A DNA stretch of 64,000 nucleotides, from NCBI GenBank assembly GCA_036346205.1, contig JARFJB010002412.1, positions 762,501-826,500 on the forward strand, in the 5' to 3' direction. The stretch's first letter is position 1. Each line of letters starts with the position of its first letter. The notes under the pieces are model-generated. The model was not told where the DNA came from, made no database searches, and saw nothing but the letters and a program-made list of their open reading frames with translations. The stretch is from Vesta saturnalis (lineage: Eukaryota > Arthropoda > Insecta > Coleoptera > Lampyridae). This document shows, piece after piece, positions 46,168 to 56,117 of this stretch. The position numbers were made by a program, and so were the translations under genes.

Positions 46168-49141
46168 ATGCCGCAGGCTGTACCGCAAAATCGTACCGCA
46201 CTTAGGAATGTGGTGCAACCAAGTATTTCCGATGCCAACAGAACGGAACATATCCATATTGCTGAACGTTTTGCACAACCTGGACCATCAGGGTTAAACA
46301 ACCTAAAGAATAATGTGCAACACAGATATGCTGATGATTCCTTTGAAGAACTGGGACCATCGGGTTTGAACAACTCACGGAAGCGTAAGTCAGACCAAAG
46401 CAGCGAACCAGTACAAAATAAAAGTAGCAAAAGGGTTGAAATTGTGCACTGCACTGATTGTTCGATTGATTTTCCTCGGTATGCTTATCAAGGACACTTT
46501 AGAAGCAATAGGCACAAATCAAATGTGTGTCTACTCGTTGATATTGGGGTTGAAGTGATTCGCAATGGTTTTAAACAATGCCTTATTTCGTATAGACTAT
46601 CACCATGCAATACCCATACGGATGTGCAGACGTTTATGGGTGACGTTAAAGTGAATGTTTTGAAACTAATACAAATTTAGTTGCAGAAATACTTCTCGTA
46701 GAAATGTGATGTTGAGTTGTTTGGGTTGTACTTTCTAAACAATAGAGAAAGTATCGAATCCTTTCAAACTAAATATGGTGTATTCAGTGCCAGGATGGTG
46801 TTGGAATGGTATTTTCAAAGAGTGGTGGAAATCTTGGATGCTAAGCAATCAGAATTTTAGCGTAAAGATTCTGGTAAGTGCCAGTTATGAGTAGTAGGGT
46901 GATACATTATTAATATATGTTATTTCGTAGGGTGGTCGCTGGTGAATTTCGTATATTTAGAGGTAAAGATGTTGAAATTTTCTCCCACTACGGGTTCATC
47001 CTTTATGAATGTCCCGCCTGAAATTTCGCATAAACATGCCATAGTGATGTAAAGAATATTGATAATTGTTGCTTTCCGTGGGCTATTGTATCAGCATTAA
47101 TGACACCAACGGGGTTACCACAACGGACGACTTCTTACCCTGATTTCAGGACGTTATTCAACTGGAACGGTGTAGAATTTCCTGTTAAGCTGACTAATAT
47201 CTCAACGTTTGAGTCCACCAATGATATCTCCATCAATGTTTATGGACTGGAGGATACGTATCGTGATGGTTATCGTATTCCTGAGGTAGTGGGTCCTCTC
47301 TATTATACAAGAGCTTAACAACCTATTCATGTTAATTTGTTTCTATTAGTCAGTAACCAAACGGATGATCAGCATTATGTATGGATAAAAAATTTTTCTC
47401 GTTTATTTAGAAACCAAATAAGTCGACGTAATGGGGCAAAATATTTTTGTGATTCATGTATTCATTACTTTAGAACGCAGGAGCAATTAACTCGACACCT
47501 GTCTCATGACTGTAACTGCGTATACACTAAATTACCTGGCGTGATGCAAAGAAAAGACAGAACCGGGGAGTTCTATGCGGAAAATATACTTGCATTTCGA
47601 AACTATCAAAAACAGGTGTCTCTACCGTTCGAAAAATATGCAGATTTTGAAGCGTTATTAGTACCGGTAAATACGGCTGAACCCGATCCCGAACAACCGT
47701 TTACAATAAAAACGTGTAAACATAAACCATACTCATTCAGTTATTATATGAAGTGCGGTGTAAACGATGCTTGGTCCAAATTAGAACTTTATAGGGGGGT
47801 CATGCCGCGAAGGTATTTATAACACGACTCGAGAGTGATGTGAAATGGATATATAATGAACATTTGAAAACTGTTGTTTCAATGTTACCATTAACTGATG
47901 AGCAACTGGTGATACATGAGCAAAGTCGTAATTGTTATATATACAAGCTTTTTACGGATGATCTTACAAATTCCAAAGCACGAGATCACTGCCATGTCAC
48001 GGGTAAATATCGTGGTGCGGCACATTCAAATTGCAATTTAAACTATCAATTACCTACATTTATCTCAGTTTTTTCCATAATCTCAGTGGTTATGATGTCC
48101 ACCTGTTCATCAAACAGTTAGCGAGTGAAACTGAAAAAATTACCGTACTCCCTGTTAATAGTGAGAAATATATAACGTTCGTTAAGCATATTTATGTAGA
48201 CAAATTCATTAAAGGTCACGGCCATATGGAAAAGAAGTACATAAATTTTCGTTCGTCGACAGTTGAGGGTTCATGGCGGCGTTCTTAGATACTCTATCTC
48301 ATAATTTATTAGATGATCAATGTAGAGGTAAGGAAATATTTTGTTGATGATAATGACTTTAACTTACTTAGAAAGAAAGGTAATTTACTCTACGCGTACG
48401 TGGACAATTTTAGTAAATTAGACGATGTAACAGTACCTTCCTATGACAAATTCTACGATAAAATGCGTGATGAAAATATATCCGATAAAGAATACTGTCG
48501 CGTCCTACTGGTGTGGGATCACTTTAAGTGTAATATACTCGGGGATTATGGTGACATATATTTAAAACCAGATGTGCTGCTGTTGGCTGACGCGTTCGAA
48601 AACTTTAGGCGGCTGTGTATAGGCATGTATGGATTAGAACCAGCGCAGTATGTTATAATACCTAGCTTGGAGTGGGATGCCATGTTGAAATGTACTAAAG
48701 TAGAGTTAGAATTATTGACTGATATGGATACGTATCACTTTTTTAAGAAAGGTATTCGTGTTGTAGTGAGTACTTGTATCAAGCGAAGAAGTATTGCTAA
48801 CAACGAGTTTGTCCCAAATTATGATCCTAATAGTCCAAAAGTCTTTTTACAGTATTTAGATGCTACGAATTTATACGGATGGAGTATGCGGCAATACCTA
48901 CCTCATAATGGGTTTTATGTGGTTAACTGAAGAGGAAATTTAAAACTTTGATGTACTGAAGGTTAATGATGATACTGATATTAGGTATGTGCTAGAGGTA
49001 GATAAACACTATCCGCATCACCTGCATGATGAACACAATGATTATTCTTTTTGCCCCGAAATAATCTGCGCACCACATTCCAAGGAGGAAAAATTAATTC
49101 CTAACTTATGTGATAAGACCAACTACATTACCGATATTTAA
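46168..49141 (+). pseudogene. Polinton family B DNA polymerase, C-terminally truncated
   Basis: The first in-frame ATG is at 46168, though the frame may continue upstream. An N-terminal CxxC...H...H finger (CTDCSIDFPRYAYQGHFRSN) is followed by decayed blocks. A 57-nt GT-AG intron (46874-46930) restores the DSG/WSL reading. Then come ISINVYGLE (47245), WIKNFSRLFRNQ (47381), a finger with CDSC, FEKYADFEALL (47632), an endonuclease-VII-like DHCHVTGKYRGAAH...CN (47985), FFHNLSGYDVH (48070) as exonuclease II, and LQYLDATNLYGW (48848) as polymerase motif A. Homology ends near 49141 before motif B and the DTDS motif C, so the palm is incomplete and the enzyme dead. Stops or shifts fall near 46680, 47318, 47822, 48110, 48290 and 48930. 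It would replicate the element by protein priming. Confidence 0.88.
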
Positions 49142-49413
49142 AACAATGTAACAGCATGGGTTAATTGTTACTCATATCATCTCGTAGTATACGGTTAATG
49201 GGCGTGGAGTTCGGAAATTACTATGGCATTATCAACAACAACTTTTTCGTTTACGTTTAATATACCCATTTTATTACTATGAAACCAAGACTTTGCAAGT
49301 ATGCTCTATTCTGCGCTGTCAATGCTTTGACCGCTTACTGACTCTTGCATTTCCACACTTCGATCTTTTATAGTTCACCTTGTTGTGGTTACACGCACAT
49401 GTGTTATACCGCG
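49142..49413. other. Deletion scar between PolB and minor capsid genes
   Basis: No coding similarity recognised. The expected polymerase C-terminus (several hundred codons) is missing here. Confidence 0.4.
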
Positions 49414-50094
49414 TCACCATATTTTCTTCAAATATAATCCTATCGTTATGACTTCACCGTTGAAATTGACGAGGTCTCCGTCTTGGTCTACTATTTTGAG
49501 TGTTATGGTTGAAATGGTGGATGTATTTATGGGTAAATAGATGACATGTAGAGGGGATTCAATTATTTTGTATCTCGCTGATACACTGGGAAAAAATTGA
49601 TGAATAATATGTGATGCCTCCCCATTTTGAAAACTTCCAATCTCAATAATGTGAATAGGATTTTCAGAGGTATATAATTCATGACCTTTGTAAACTTTTT
49701 TGTTAAATCCCAGCATAGGTCCTATTGAATTTTCTACATTAAAGTTAATACCATGTGTTGTTTTTATAATTGCTTTCATAGTGTTATTGTTCACCCGTAA
49801 ATTAAAAAATGCATTCGAACCCCTCACTGTATTATTTATATGTTTATTCGCATCCGCCATTTCGTATGAACCTGGCGGTAGTGTAATTCTAGTTTTGTCA
49901 AATATCAGTTGGTTATTCTTGGAAGTAACGTTTTGTACGGTATTGAAAGATTTAAAACTAGTTAACCCCATTACATATTCCGACTCATTATCAAGATAAA
50001 TCGGTGGGTTAATATTGGCTTGCAAAATACTGGTTGCATCGGTAAGTGCAAATGTGTACGATATTACGATCAAGCAACGACTGCTGAGAATCAA
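49414..50094 (-). CDS. Polinton minor capsid protein (penton base-like)
   Basis: The frame is open for 226 codons. Near the N-terminus, DATSILQANINPPIYLDN and YVMGLTSFKSFNTVQNV, followed by ITLPPGSYEMADANKHI, are the conserved opening of Polinton minor capsid (single jelly-roll, penton-like) proteins. GPMLGFN and FFPSVSARYKI follow, as in relatives. In a virion this protein would form the vertices. It is the only Polinton core gene here without an obvious break, though the extreme N-terminus (MILSSRCLIVIS) looks unlike relatives and may be altered. It follows the protease on the same strand. Confidence 0.8.
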   Translation of the reverse strand: MILSSRCLIVISYTFALTDATSILQANINPPIYLDNESEYVMGLTSFKSFNTVQNVTSKNNQLIFDKTRITLPPGSYEMADANKHINNTVRGSNAFFNLRVNNNTMKAIIKTTHGINFNVENSIGPMLGFNKKVYKGHELYTSENPIHIIEIGSFQNGEASHIIHQFFPSVSARYKIIESPLHVIYLPINTSTISTITLKIVDQDGDLVNFNGEVITIGLYLKKIW

Positions 50095-50170
50095 AACGAA
50101 CCGTCATATAAAAATCATAAGACTAAATGACCGCAATTGAATGTACTGAAGTTTTAAACCTTGGTATAGT

Positions 50171-50440
50171 TTAATAGTCAATTGTGTTTCTGCTACCATC
50201 ACTTTTAAAATAGTGAATTAATTCTAATGGTGGATTAATATGTCCTATGCTGTCAAAATATGTAATATGTCCATTACGCTTGATGTAAGCCGTCCTGTGT
50301 GTTCCCCTGTCATTTTGATCATCCAGATTCACGATACCACATTCATTCGTATGGATTCGTGTAGGTAATTTATCTCGCATGTATATCCCTCTAAAATAGG
50401 GGATTTTTAATTTCTCAACAACTTTGATAGCTCAACGTTG
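50171..50440 (-). pseudogene. Adenain-like capsid maturation protease, truncated
   Basis: The reading begins near 50440 in a frame overlapping the upstream gene and passes KLKIPYFRGIYMRDKLP, then NECGIVNLDDQ, GTHRTAYIK (catalytic His region) and YFDSIGHINPPLELIHYF (acidic catalytic residue). The family then needs a Cys in a CGHLC-type block, but the frame ends at 50171 without it. The usual GTHW Trp is Arg. These enzymes cut capsid precursors during maturation. This one has lost the nucleophile and cannot work. A frameshift near 50430 separates start and body. Confidence 0.75.
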
Positions 50441-51172
50441 CTTAAGGCGTGACGTGGTAGCTTCAGTGGGAGTTTTTTGAATACGGTTGTAGATATAGGC
50501 CTAAACCTCGCTTGCATTGTTTTATATAGAAGCATTTTCCTAAGGTAGCTGCTTCTATTGCTTGATTGTATCGTTTGGTTTCTTCTAACGCTTTTGACGC
50601 AGTCAGTGACCGCATTTGCAACTGCAGCTTCACCTCCATCCAAAGAACCTAAAGCTCCTAATGCTGCAAATAGGGGAATAAGAGGTATGAATTCCTCACG
50701 TTTTAGTATTGGTAATATTCTCCTCTTGGGTGTCAAGATTTTTTTATGTTTTAAAACGTTTAAGGCTTGTTGAACCGTAGATTTTAACGATGACCGAGGT
50801 ACACCACAAACTCGACGTCGCGCTAGAAGCACTGCTTTGTTGAATGAAATTGGTTTGTTTCTGTGAGAACACTTTCTACGTCGTGATTTGCTTCCCATTC
50901 CCATTGTTCTTTTTGTTTTCATTATACCGGCTATGGTTAATGCAGCTGCTCCTTCTCCAAAGGTAGCGTTTAAGGAACCAAATCTGTTCCAAACTTTTTC
51001 TTGTATCAGCTATGTGGCGATGCTTTAGACCGTTTGACTGCGAGTATGCAATATCGTGCTCTTTACACGCATCGTCCAGTTCGTTAATACGTCTGTTACC
51101 GCGAGCTAATCGTTCTCGTGAACGGGTATCCGGACCACAATATCTCAACCCAGGTATATGCAACTCCAACAT
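50407..51172 (-). pseudogene. Phospholipase A2 / pX-like virion protein, frameshifted
   Basis: The N-terminal part (51172-50876) has GLRYCGPDTRSRERL and NELDDACKEHDIAY. YCGP is the calcium-binding loop and DACKEHDIAY the catalytic His-Asp helix of the parvovirus-type PLA2 fold also found in Polintons. A one-base shift near 50975 leads into the second frame (50922-50407): a basic stretch (GSKSRRRKC) and a hydrophobic core FIPLIPLFAALGALGSLDGG followed by basic tail residues. That is the adenovirus pX/pVI-like part. Together they match the fused PLA2-core proteins known from Polintons, probably helping virions breach membranes. The end overlaps the protease start. Confidence 0.75.
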
Positions 51173-51247
51173 GCAAGTTATGGTTCAGTACTACACTGCG
51201 TGACATCCGTTTCATTCCACAAGATACTGTATTACCTATAAAAAATT

Positions 51248-51777
51248 ATGACAATTATGATTACCTTATTAGAACATCCAAATGTTTTACATTTTGAAAA
51301 TGTTTATGTATACTGCAAATCTTTATATCAACCCAAATACCAGTACCTACGAAATTTACATGCACCTTTAGAAAATATCGGGTATTTCGAATACAGTGAT
51401 AACAGTGACGTTATATCCCCTAGTGATTCACGTAAAAATTCAATAATGATTGTTGATAATGTAGCATGCATACACAGAATAAATTCTATTTTGGCAGACA
51501 CCAAAACAATTATTGTTTCTATCTGTGCCAAACGTATTCTATTTTAAAACAGCTTATACGTGATAATGCGAATCTACTAGTCCTATTTCAACAAGATAGC
51601 ACCAATCTTAAGCATGCGTATGGTGATTATGTTAATGTAGATATGACATTTGACAGATTCAAGGACTTGTGTTTCTGTTGCTGGCGTGACAAATTTGGAT
51701 TTCTTGTGATTGATAAAGAGAGTGATGTTAATGCAGGTCATTTCCGTAAGGGATTTGACTGTTACATTGCATTATAA
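51248..51777 (+). pseudogene. Polinton packaging ATPase (FtsK-HerA type), 5'-truncated
   Basis: Two overlapping frames, 51248-51547 and 51466-51777, are one gene with a frameshift near 51520. HFENVYVYCKSLYQPKYQYL, IGYFEYSDN and VISPSDSRKNSIMIVDNVAC follow family order. The last is the Walker B region, with DN where relatives have DD. Then FYLCQTYS, KQLIRDNANLLVLFQQD and FGFLVIDKES follow. The N-terminal Walker A (P-loop) is absent; the 60 bp upstream carry no GKT/GKS. The protein would pump DNA into capsids. This copy lacks ATP binding. It is divergent from the PLA2 gene, with only about 75 bp between starts. Confidence 0.8.
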
Positions 51778-51810
51778 ATACTACACTTGTTGTGTAAACA
51801 TGCAGTAGTA

Positions 51811-52556
51811 ATGGAGGAGAGCTTAGTACGAGACATTTTTGCGCGCTGGTAAGAATGTGCAACAAAAATATGCTAGGTTAAAGGAAGGTTAACCTATAAC
51901 ACAACCATTGAAACGATTCATTACTAAACAAGGTTCTCTCGTCAAATCTGAACCATTTACATCAGAATTAGGAAAAACTGAGCCTGCTGCACATGAAAAG
52001 GAAATTTTTTTGCATCATACGCCTAAAATATCTGGAACTCGGAAGGCACCCGTATTCTTGTTCCTGACGTCATTCCACAAGTTGTAGAGGAAACTGTGAT
52101 TTCTGATACCACACATGATGACGAGAGGGAGATTCCTACTTTACAACAATTGAAATCAGAACTGTTAGCTGCTGGATCTTAACCGGCCTTTGAAGGGTAC
52201 CTTAGTCCGGATGAAGGATTAGCGAAATATTATGTGGAAGGTATATTTAGAGACCCCGAAGACGAGTATGATTTAACATACGTTGTACACTTTCTTTCCG
52301 AAAAAGAGAAATTTTTTATTGGTGATGCTAAACTAGACTTTGTTGGGGAGAATTTTCATATCGCATTTCCTGATGGATCATCATTAGACTATGATGGAAC
52401 TCCGGGATTATGTGAGCTACTATTTAAAAAAGCTCCTACGGGATACACAAAGAGTGATCTGCAGCAATACAATGACATTTTGCGCCGCACAAATGCTGCT
52501 CGACGTAATTATAACTCAGATGACCAAATCCAAGGAACTAATAGTAGGAAATACTA

Positions 52557-52557
<1 letters not shown>
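51811..52557 (+). pseudogene. Polinton DUF8207-like protein, frameshifted
   Basis: It opens MEESLVRDIFARW at 51811, shifts frame (KNVQQKYARLKEG), breaks again near 52040, and resumes for 107 codons to 52557 with YVVHFLSEKEKFFIGDAKLD, DGTPGLCELLFKKAPTGYT and LQQYNDILRRTNAARRNY. The final blocks (GTPGLxELL and TNAxR) are typical of a Polinton hypothetical protein that I recall as DUF8207. Its role is unknown. It sits between ATPase and integrase-side genes, followed by an (AT)n tract. Confidence 0.65.

Positions 52558-52558
<1 letters not shown>

Positions 52559-52618
<60 letters not shown>
52559..52618. repeat. (AT)n microsatellite inside the Polinton
   Basis: A pure AT tract directly after the DUF8207-like stop codon. 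Confidence 0.9.
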
Positions 52619-52621
<3 letters not shown>

Positions 52622-52702
52622 ACGAATTACGTAAAGCGAAAGTAATAAAGTAGAATCTCTGGTTATAAACATATTACTATATTCATTTCATTTCATTGTA
52701 CA

Positions 52703-53140
52703 ATGACTATCACTCTAGATATTACTACATATCCAGCACTAGTGTCAATAGATAAATTTGGTAAACACCTTCATCATCAAATGACAATGGGTAAATTTGG
52801 TAAACATATTACATATCATCATAGTGATGCCACGAAACAAGGTGATATAGATTACGAAACTTATTTTACGTTACAAGGTTTATTGCATAAGAAGATAGTA
52901 AATATTCCATTGGGCACAGATGGCAAATATTTGTTTCCTGATACAGAGTGTACAATAGTGGTCAACTCGACATATTCGCTTCAAGTGGATGATCTACTAT
53001 ATACGACACCGATGTTTCCAATTAGTCAAACTATACGTAAGAATGCTGTGATTCAACCTATAATACCAGACGGTGTCAAATTTACAAAAGAACAACCATT
53101 CATCATAGAGATTCTACTAAAATCGCAAGCGATAAAATGA
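52703..53140 (+). CDS. 145-residue Polinton protein, unidentified, open
   Basis: An intact frame from an ATG. An early tandem motif DKFGKHLHHQMTMGKFGKHI shows FGKH twice, 18 residues apart, each followed by His residues. Later PLGTDGKYLFPDTECTIVV and DDLLYTTPMF suggest a beta-rich domain. I know no family for it. Position between the DUF8207-like gene and integrase on the same strand makes it part of the Polinton. In relatives this slot can hold variable structural or accessory genes (inference). The lack of any stop among broken neighbours is notable. Confidence 0.55.
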   Translation: MTITLDITTYPALVSIDKFGKHLHHQMTMGKFGKHITYHHSDATKQGDIDYETYFTLQGLLHKKIVNIPLGTDGKYLFPDTECTIVVNSTYSLQVDDLLYTTPMFPISQTIRKNAVIQPIIPDGVKFTKEQPFIIEILLKSQAIK

Positions 53141-53146
53141 GTAAAG

Positions 53147-53868
53147 CTGATATTATTTCAAGCTGATTTAGTGGAAATAAGCCCTTACGCTCGGATAAAT
53201 AAAGGATTTCGATACATTTTAGAGATACTAAATGCTTTCTCTAAATATGTCTGGGCTTTTCCCATCAAACGCGAATGGTAAACTAGTTGCAGATGTAATG
53301 AATAAACTTTTGCCTGGTTTGCAAAAAGTTACGAAAAAATTTAATATTAATCATTACAGTAGTTATTCCAACTTGGAGATTAGTATGCAAGGTTCCTATA
53401 AATGGTTATCAATATTACCTCAAATTGTTGTGGATTATAATTCAAGAAAGCATAGAACCACCGGATACAAACATAGAAGTAACGGAAAAGTATGCTTCCT
53501 CTATTTTGAAACATTTAAAATGTCATAAAGTTCTTGACCGTAAGACACCTAAGTTTTAAGTGGGGGATTATGTACATATTAGCAAATACAACAGCATATT
53601 CTCTAAGGGATACACACCTAATTGGAGTTACGAAGTCTTTCGAATATCCGCAGTGAAAGGCTCCAGTCCAATTACCTACACATTATGTGATAGTCAAGAT
53701 GAAGAGATACAGGGATGTTTCTACGAGCCAGAACTTCAAAGTGTTAAACATCCTGGCATTCACCTAGTTGAACGAGAAATATGACGTCGAGAAAATATGT
53801 CTCTCATTAAATGGTTAGAGTTTGATGATTCTCACAATTCATGGATTTCTATGAAAGACTTTTTATAA
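53147..53868 (+). pseudogene. Polinton integrase with chromodomain, core deleted
   Basis: FQADLVEISPYARINKGFRYIL holds the first catalytic Asp (in QADL) and FSKYVWAFPIK follows. After LLPGLQ the segment with the second Asp is missing and the text resumes at KKFNINHYSSYSNLE. The segment with the catalytic Glu is also gone before QGSYKWLSILPQIVVDYNSRKHRTTG. The C-terminus has VGDYVHISKYNSIFSKGYTPNW (SH3-like) and a chromodomain tail, KWLEFDDSHNSW, ending at 53868. The N-terminal zinc domain is absent, although an open gene ends just before. So two of three catalytic residues are lost. The parent enzyme inserts Polintons with 6-bp duplications. Confidence 0.85.
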
Positions 53869-53909
53869 TAATAATAATATCTGTACGATTCCTTTTATAT
53901 ATTGTAATA

Positions 53910-54440
53910 TTATGATGTGATAAATAGCTCTTTTTGTTTCCCTCTTCTAAATGCTACTGGAGTATTTACATTTTTGTCAGTGTACTTCGTTAACGTCAAT
54001 TCTTCCGCTAATGATGGAATGATGTGCGGAGCTTTCCAATATATTTTATCTATGTTAACTTTTAAAGCCTCACCTGCAACAGTTGAAATTACCGCATCGG
54101 TATCAATGTTACTACGAATTAAAACCAATTCCTGTCTAATGCTCAAAATCACTTTATTGTAGTCTTACGCAAAGCCAAGAAGCATTCGCAAAGGGACACA
54201 AACATTAACATACCCTAACGCATGTGTTAGTATGCTATTTGGGGTAGGAAAACAACCTGCGTTTTCATGACGAGCGAGGTCGTTGGGTATCAATGATATC
54301 AATCCTTTCATTGTAGACGTGGATCCAACCTTCGTCACGGAATCTACTACTATTACATCCATTTCGTATCTAATTTCACTGAATACAAATTCAATTCCAT
54401 TATTAACAAACCGCGCGGTACATACAATACCATACTACAG
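53910..54440 (-). pseudogene. Polinton major capsid protein, internal fragment
   Basis: On minus from about 54440: FVNNGIEFVFSEIRYE, then VDSVTKVGSTSTMKGLISL and YVNVCVPLRMLLGFA (stop at 54165). After a shift, IRQELVLIRSNIDTDAV and KIYWKAPHIIPS run to 53910. This is the end of the first jelly-roll and the start of the second in Polinton major capsid proteins. About 170 residues of a usual ~500-650 remain. Both ends are gone. It converges on the integrase gene, with about 40 bp between stops. Confidence 0.75.
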
Positions 54441-54469
54441 CGTTTCATAAATACGTAGTCACGATGTTG

Positions 54470-54930
54470 CTTTTCCAGGACAGCTGAAAGTATTTGACCA
54501 CACTCTTCTATTCTTTTCCTAAAGCGTGCAGAGTTTCTTGCTAACTGTTCTCATTCTCCTTTTCGCTCCTATTGCAGACCTCCTTCACTTCTGTTGTCAT
54601 CTGTTGAAATATAGTTCGGTAAATGACACTCTATTTCATGTACAAGTTGTTCCAGAGATATTTCTCTAAGGTCTTCTATTAACCGCTTAATACAACAAGT
54701 GCACTCGACACCATCGTCATGCGATAGAAAATATTTCTCACACAGACGTATTCCACTACCATACATAAACTAGCTTATCTAAATAGTCATCACTAAACGT
54801 ACCCCGCCCATACACTTGTTCAGATTCAGCATCAAATTCTAGTGATTGAAATTGGCATATTAGTCTTTGCACTGCACTAACACAATCCACAGCCTTAGGC
54901 CACGACTTTGCACTATAACACATCCAGATA
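54470..54930 (-). pseudogene. Unidentified Polinton protein with Cys cluster, broken
   Basis: Minus-strand pieces join over frame shifts: SLEFDAESEQVYGRGTFSDD, DYLDKLVYVW, then 54766-54569 (RLCEKYFLSHDD, VECTCCIKRLIEDLREIS) and, after two stops, EQLARNSARFRKRIEECGQ. The composition is protein-like with a CTCC cluster. No family is recognised. It lies just upstream of the major capsid fragment and may be joined to its remains. Confidence 0.4.
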
Positions 54931-54984
54931 TTGATTAAACTTTGTTATTATCCTTATTCTCGCTTTGGTTGTTACCCCCACTTA

Positions 54985-55506
54985 TTACTTAACGGCTTTC
55001 GCAACTTCTACGTCAATATTAATTTTCTCCTTGGCAAATTCTACAATTTCTATAACACATGCTACATTGAGATCAAATATATCTTGTAATGGAACTATGA
55101 ACTTGTGTATGTCAACATCAGGCACTTCCGCTGCCGCGTGTATTATTTTATTATAAAATGCAGGAAATTCTATAGTAGGTACTAAATCCAATCGGTAACT
55201 GACTATCTTAAAAAGTCTCCATAATTGTTCCATAGGCTCCTATCCTAAATAGATTTCTGATTCTTCACAATCAGAGATGCGTATAATTTTCGTCTTGTTA
55301 ATAGTTTCATACGATATTGTTTTCGAACCCATCTTAGTAGGTAGCCATGTCCCTTCAGGTGTGTGGAAATAATTTGTAATTATCCCTTGATTTGCCATAA
55401 GTATGTGCCATTCCTGCTTATCAAACACCACTACATTACCCTTAGATCCACCAAGTTTCACGACTGGTTCAAAATTGAATTGGGGAGAACAGACCGACAC
55501 TAACAT
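54985..55506 (-). pseudogene. Conserved-looking Polinton protein, one stop
   Basis: The 88-codon part 55506-55240 (FNFEPVVKLGGSKGNVVVFD, KQEWHILMANQ, YFHTPEGTWLP) and the 82-codon part 55233-54985 (MEQLWRLFKIVSYRLDLV) are separated by a single stop and read like one gene of about 172 residues. The FDKQEW phrase resembles a hypothetical protein I have seen in other Polinton-like elements, but I cannot name it. It starts opposite the + strand zinc-ribbon gene across a 600-bp intergenic region. Confidence 0.5.
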
Positions 55507-56117
55507 ACCTTTATTTACGTTTATTTAAAAAATACTGCACATTGTTAATTAAAATATCACGACATCCACTTGAATACATAAAACTCACAATCTTCGCCAT
55601 TACATACTGGTTTCACATGTACTCCCTCTGCATTTATATCTTAATTTCCCCACTATTTCTACCGGCAAGGTTACCTGCTTCACCTTGACTGCCACACAGC
55701 ACGTTACTTCAGCAATCCTACCGTTTCAAGGCCTTTATTCACAACGTTTCTGTAAGGTTGGCGGGATCTCATAATCACTTCAAGGATGTCTCCTTCACCT
55801 TTCCGGCCCCCACATTTTCAAGGTCTCCTATTATCCAGGTTTACTCCATTACAATGTCCTCCATTCTCACCTTTACCACTATTTCAAGGTTATCATTTTC
55901 AAGGATCACACGCCCTCAAGGTCGACACAACCTCAAGGTTCCTACACTTACGATGTCCTCCACCTATCACGTTTACCACTTTTCCAAGGTTACACAATGT
56001 CGATATCAATCATGTCATTCTTCAAGGTTAACTATACATATGTTTTTACAAGGTCTTTCCTTTCTTTAAAAGTAGGGATAACTACACATATAGTATCATG
56101 TTTCCACCAGTGTCGGT
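55507..56117. promoter_or_regulatory. Divergent promoter region with TCAAGG array
   Basis: Between divergently oriented genes. CAAGG occurs about 11 times on + between 55674 and 56053, eight of them as TCAAGG and six as TCAAGGT or near it, plus one inverted copy near 55681. TCAAGGTC(A) is the half-site of FTZ-F1/ERR-type nuclear receptors. Degenerate tandem duplication is visible: ATGTCCTCC, then CACC or CACG, then TTTACCACT, then CAAGGTT recur about 100 bp apart. So duplication, selection or both may explain the array. Confidence 0.5.

Noticed and set aside
55758..56069. 103-codon and 81-codon + frames
   Set aside because: They lie in the CT-rich TCAAGG region between two genes. Ser/Pro/Phe composition follows base bias and there is no motif.
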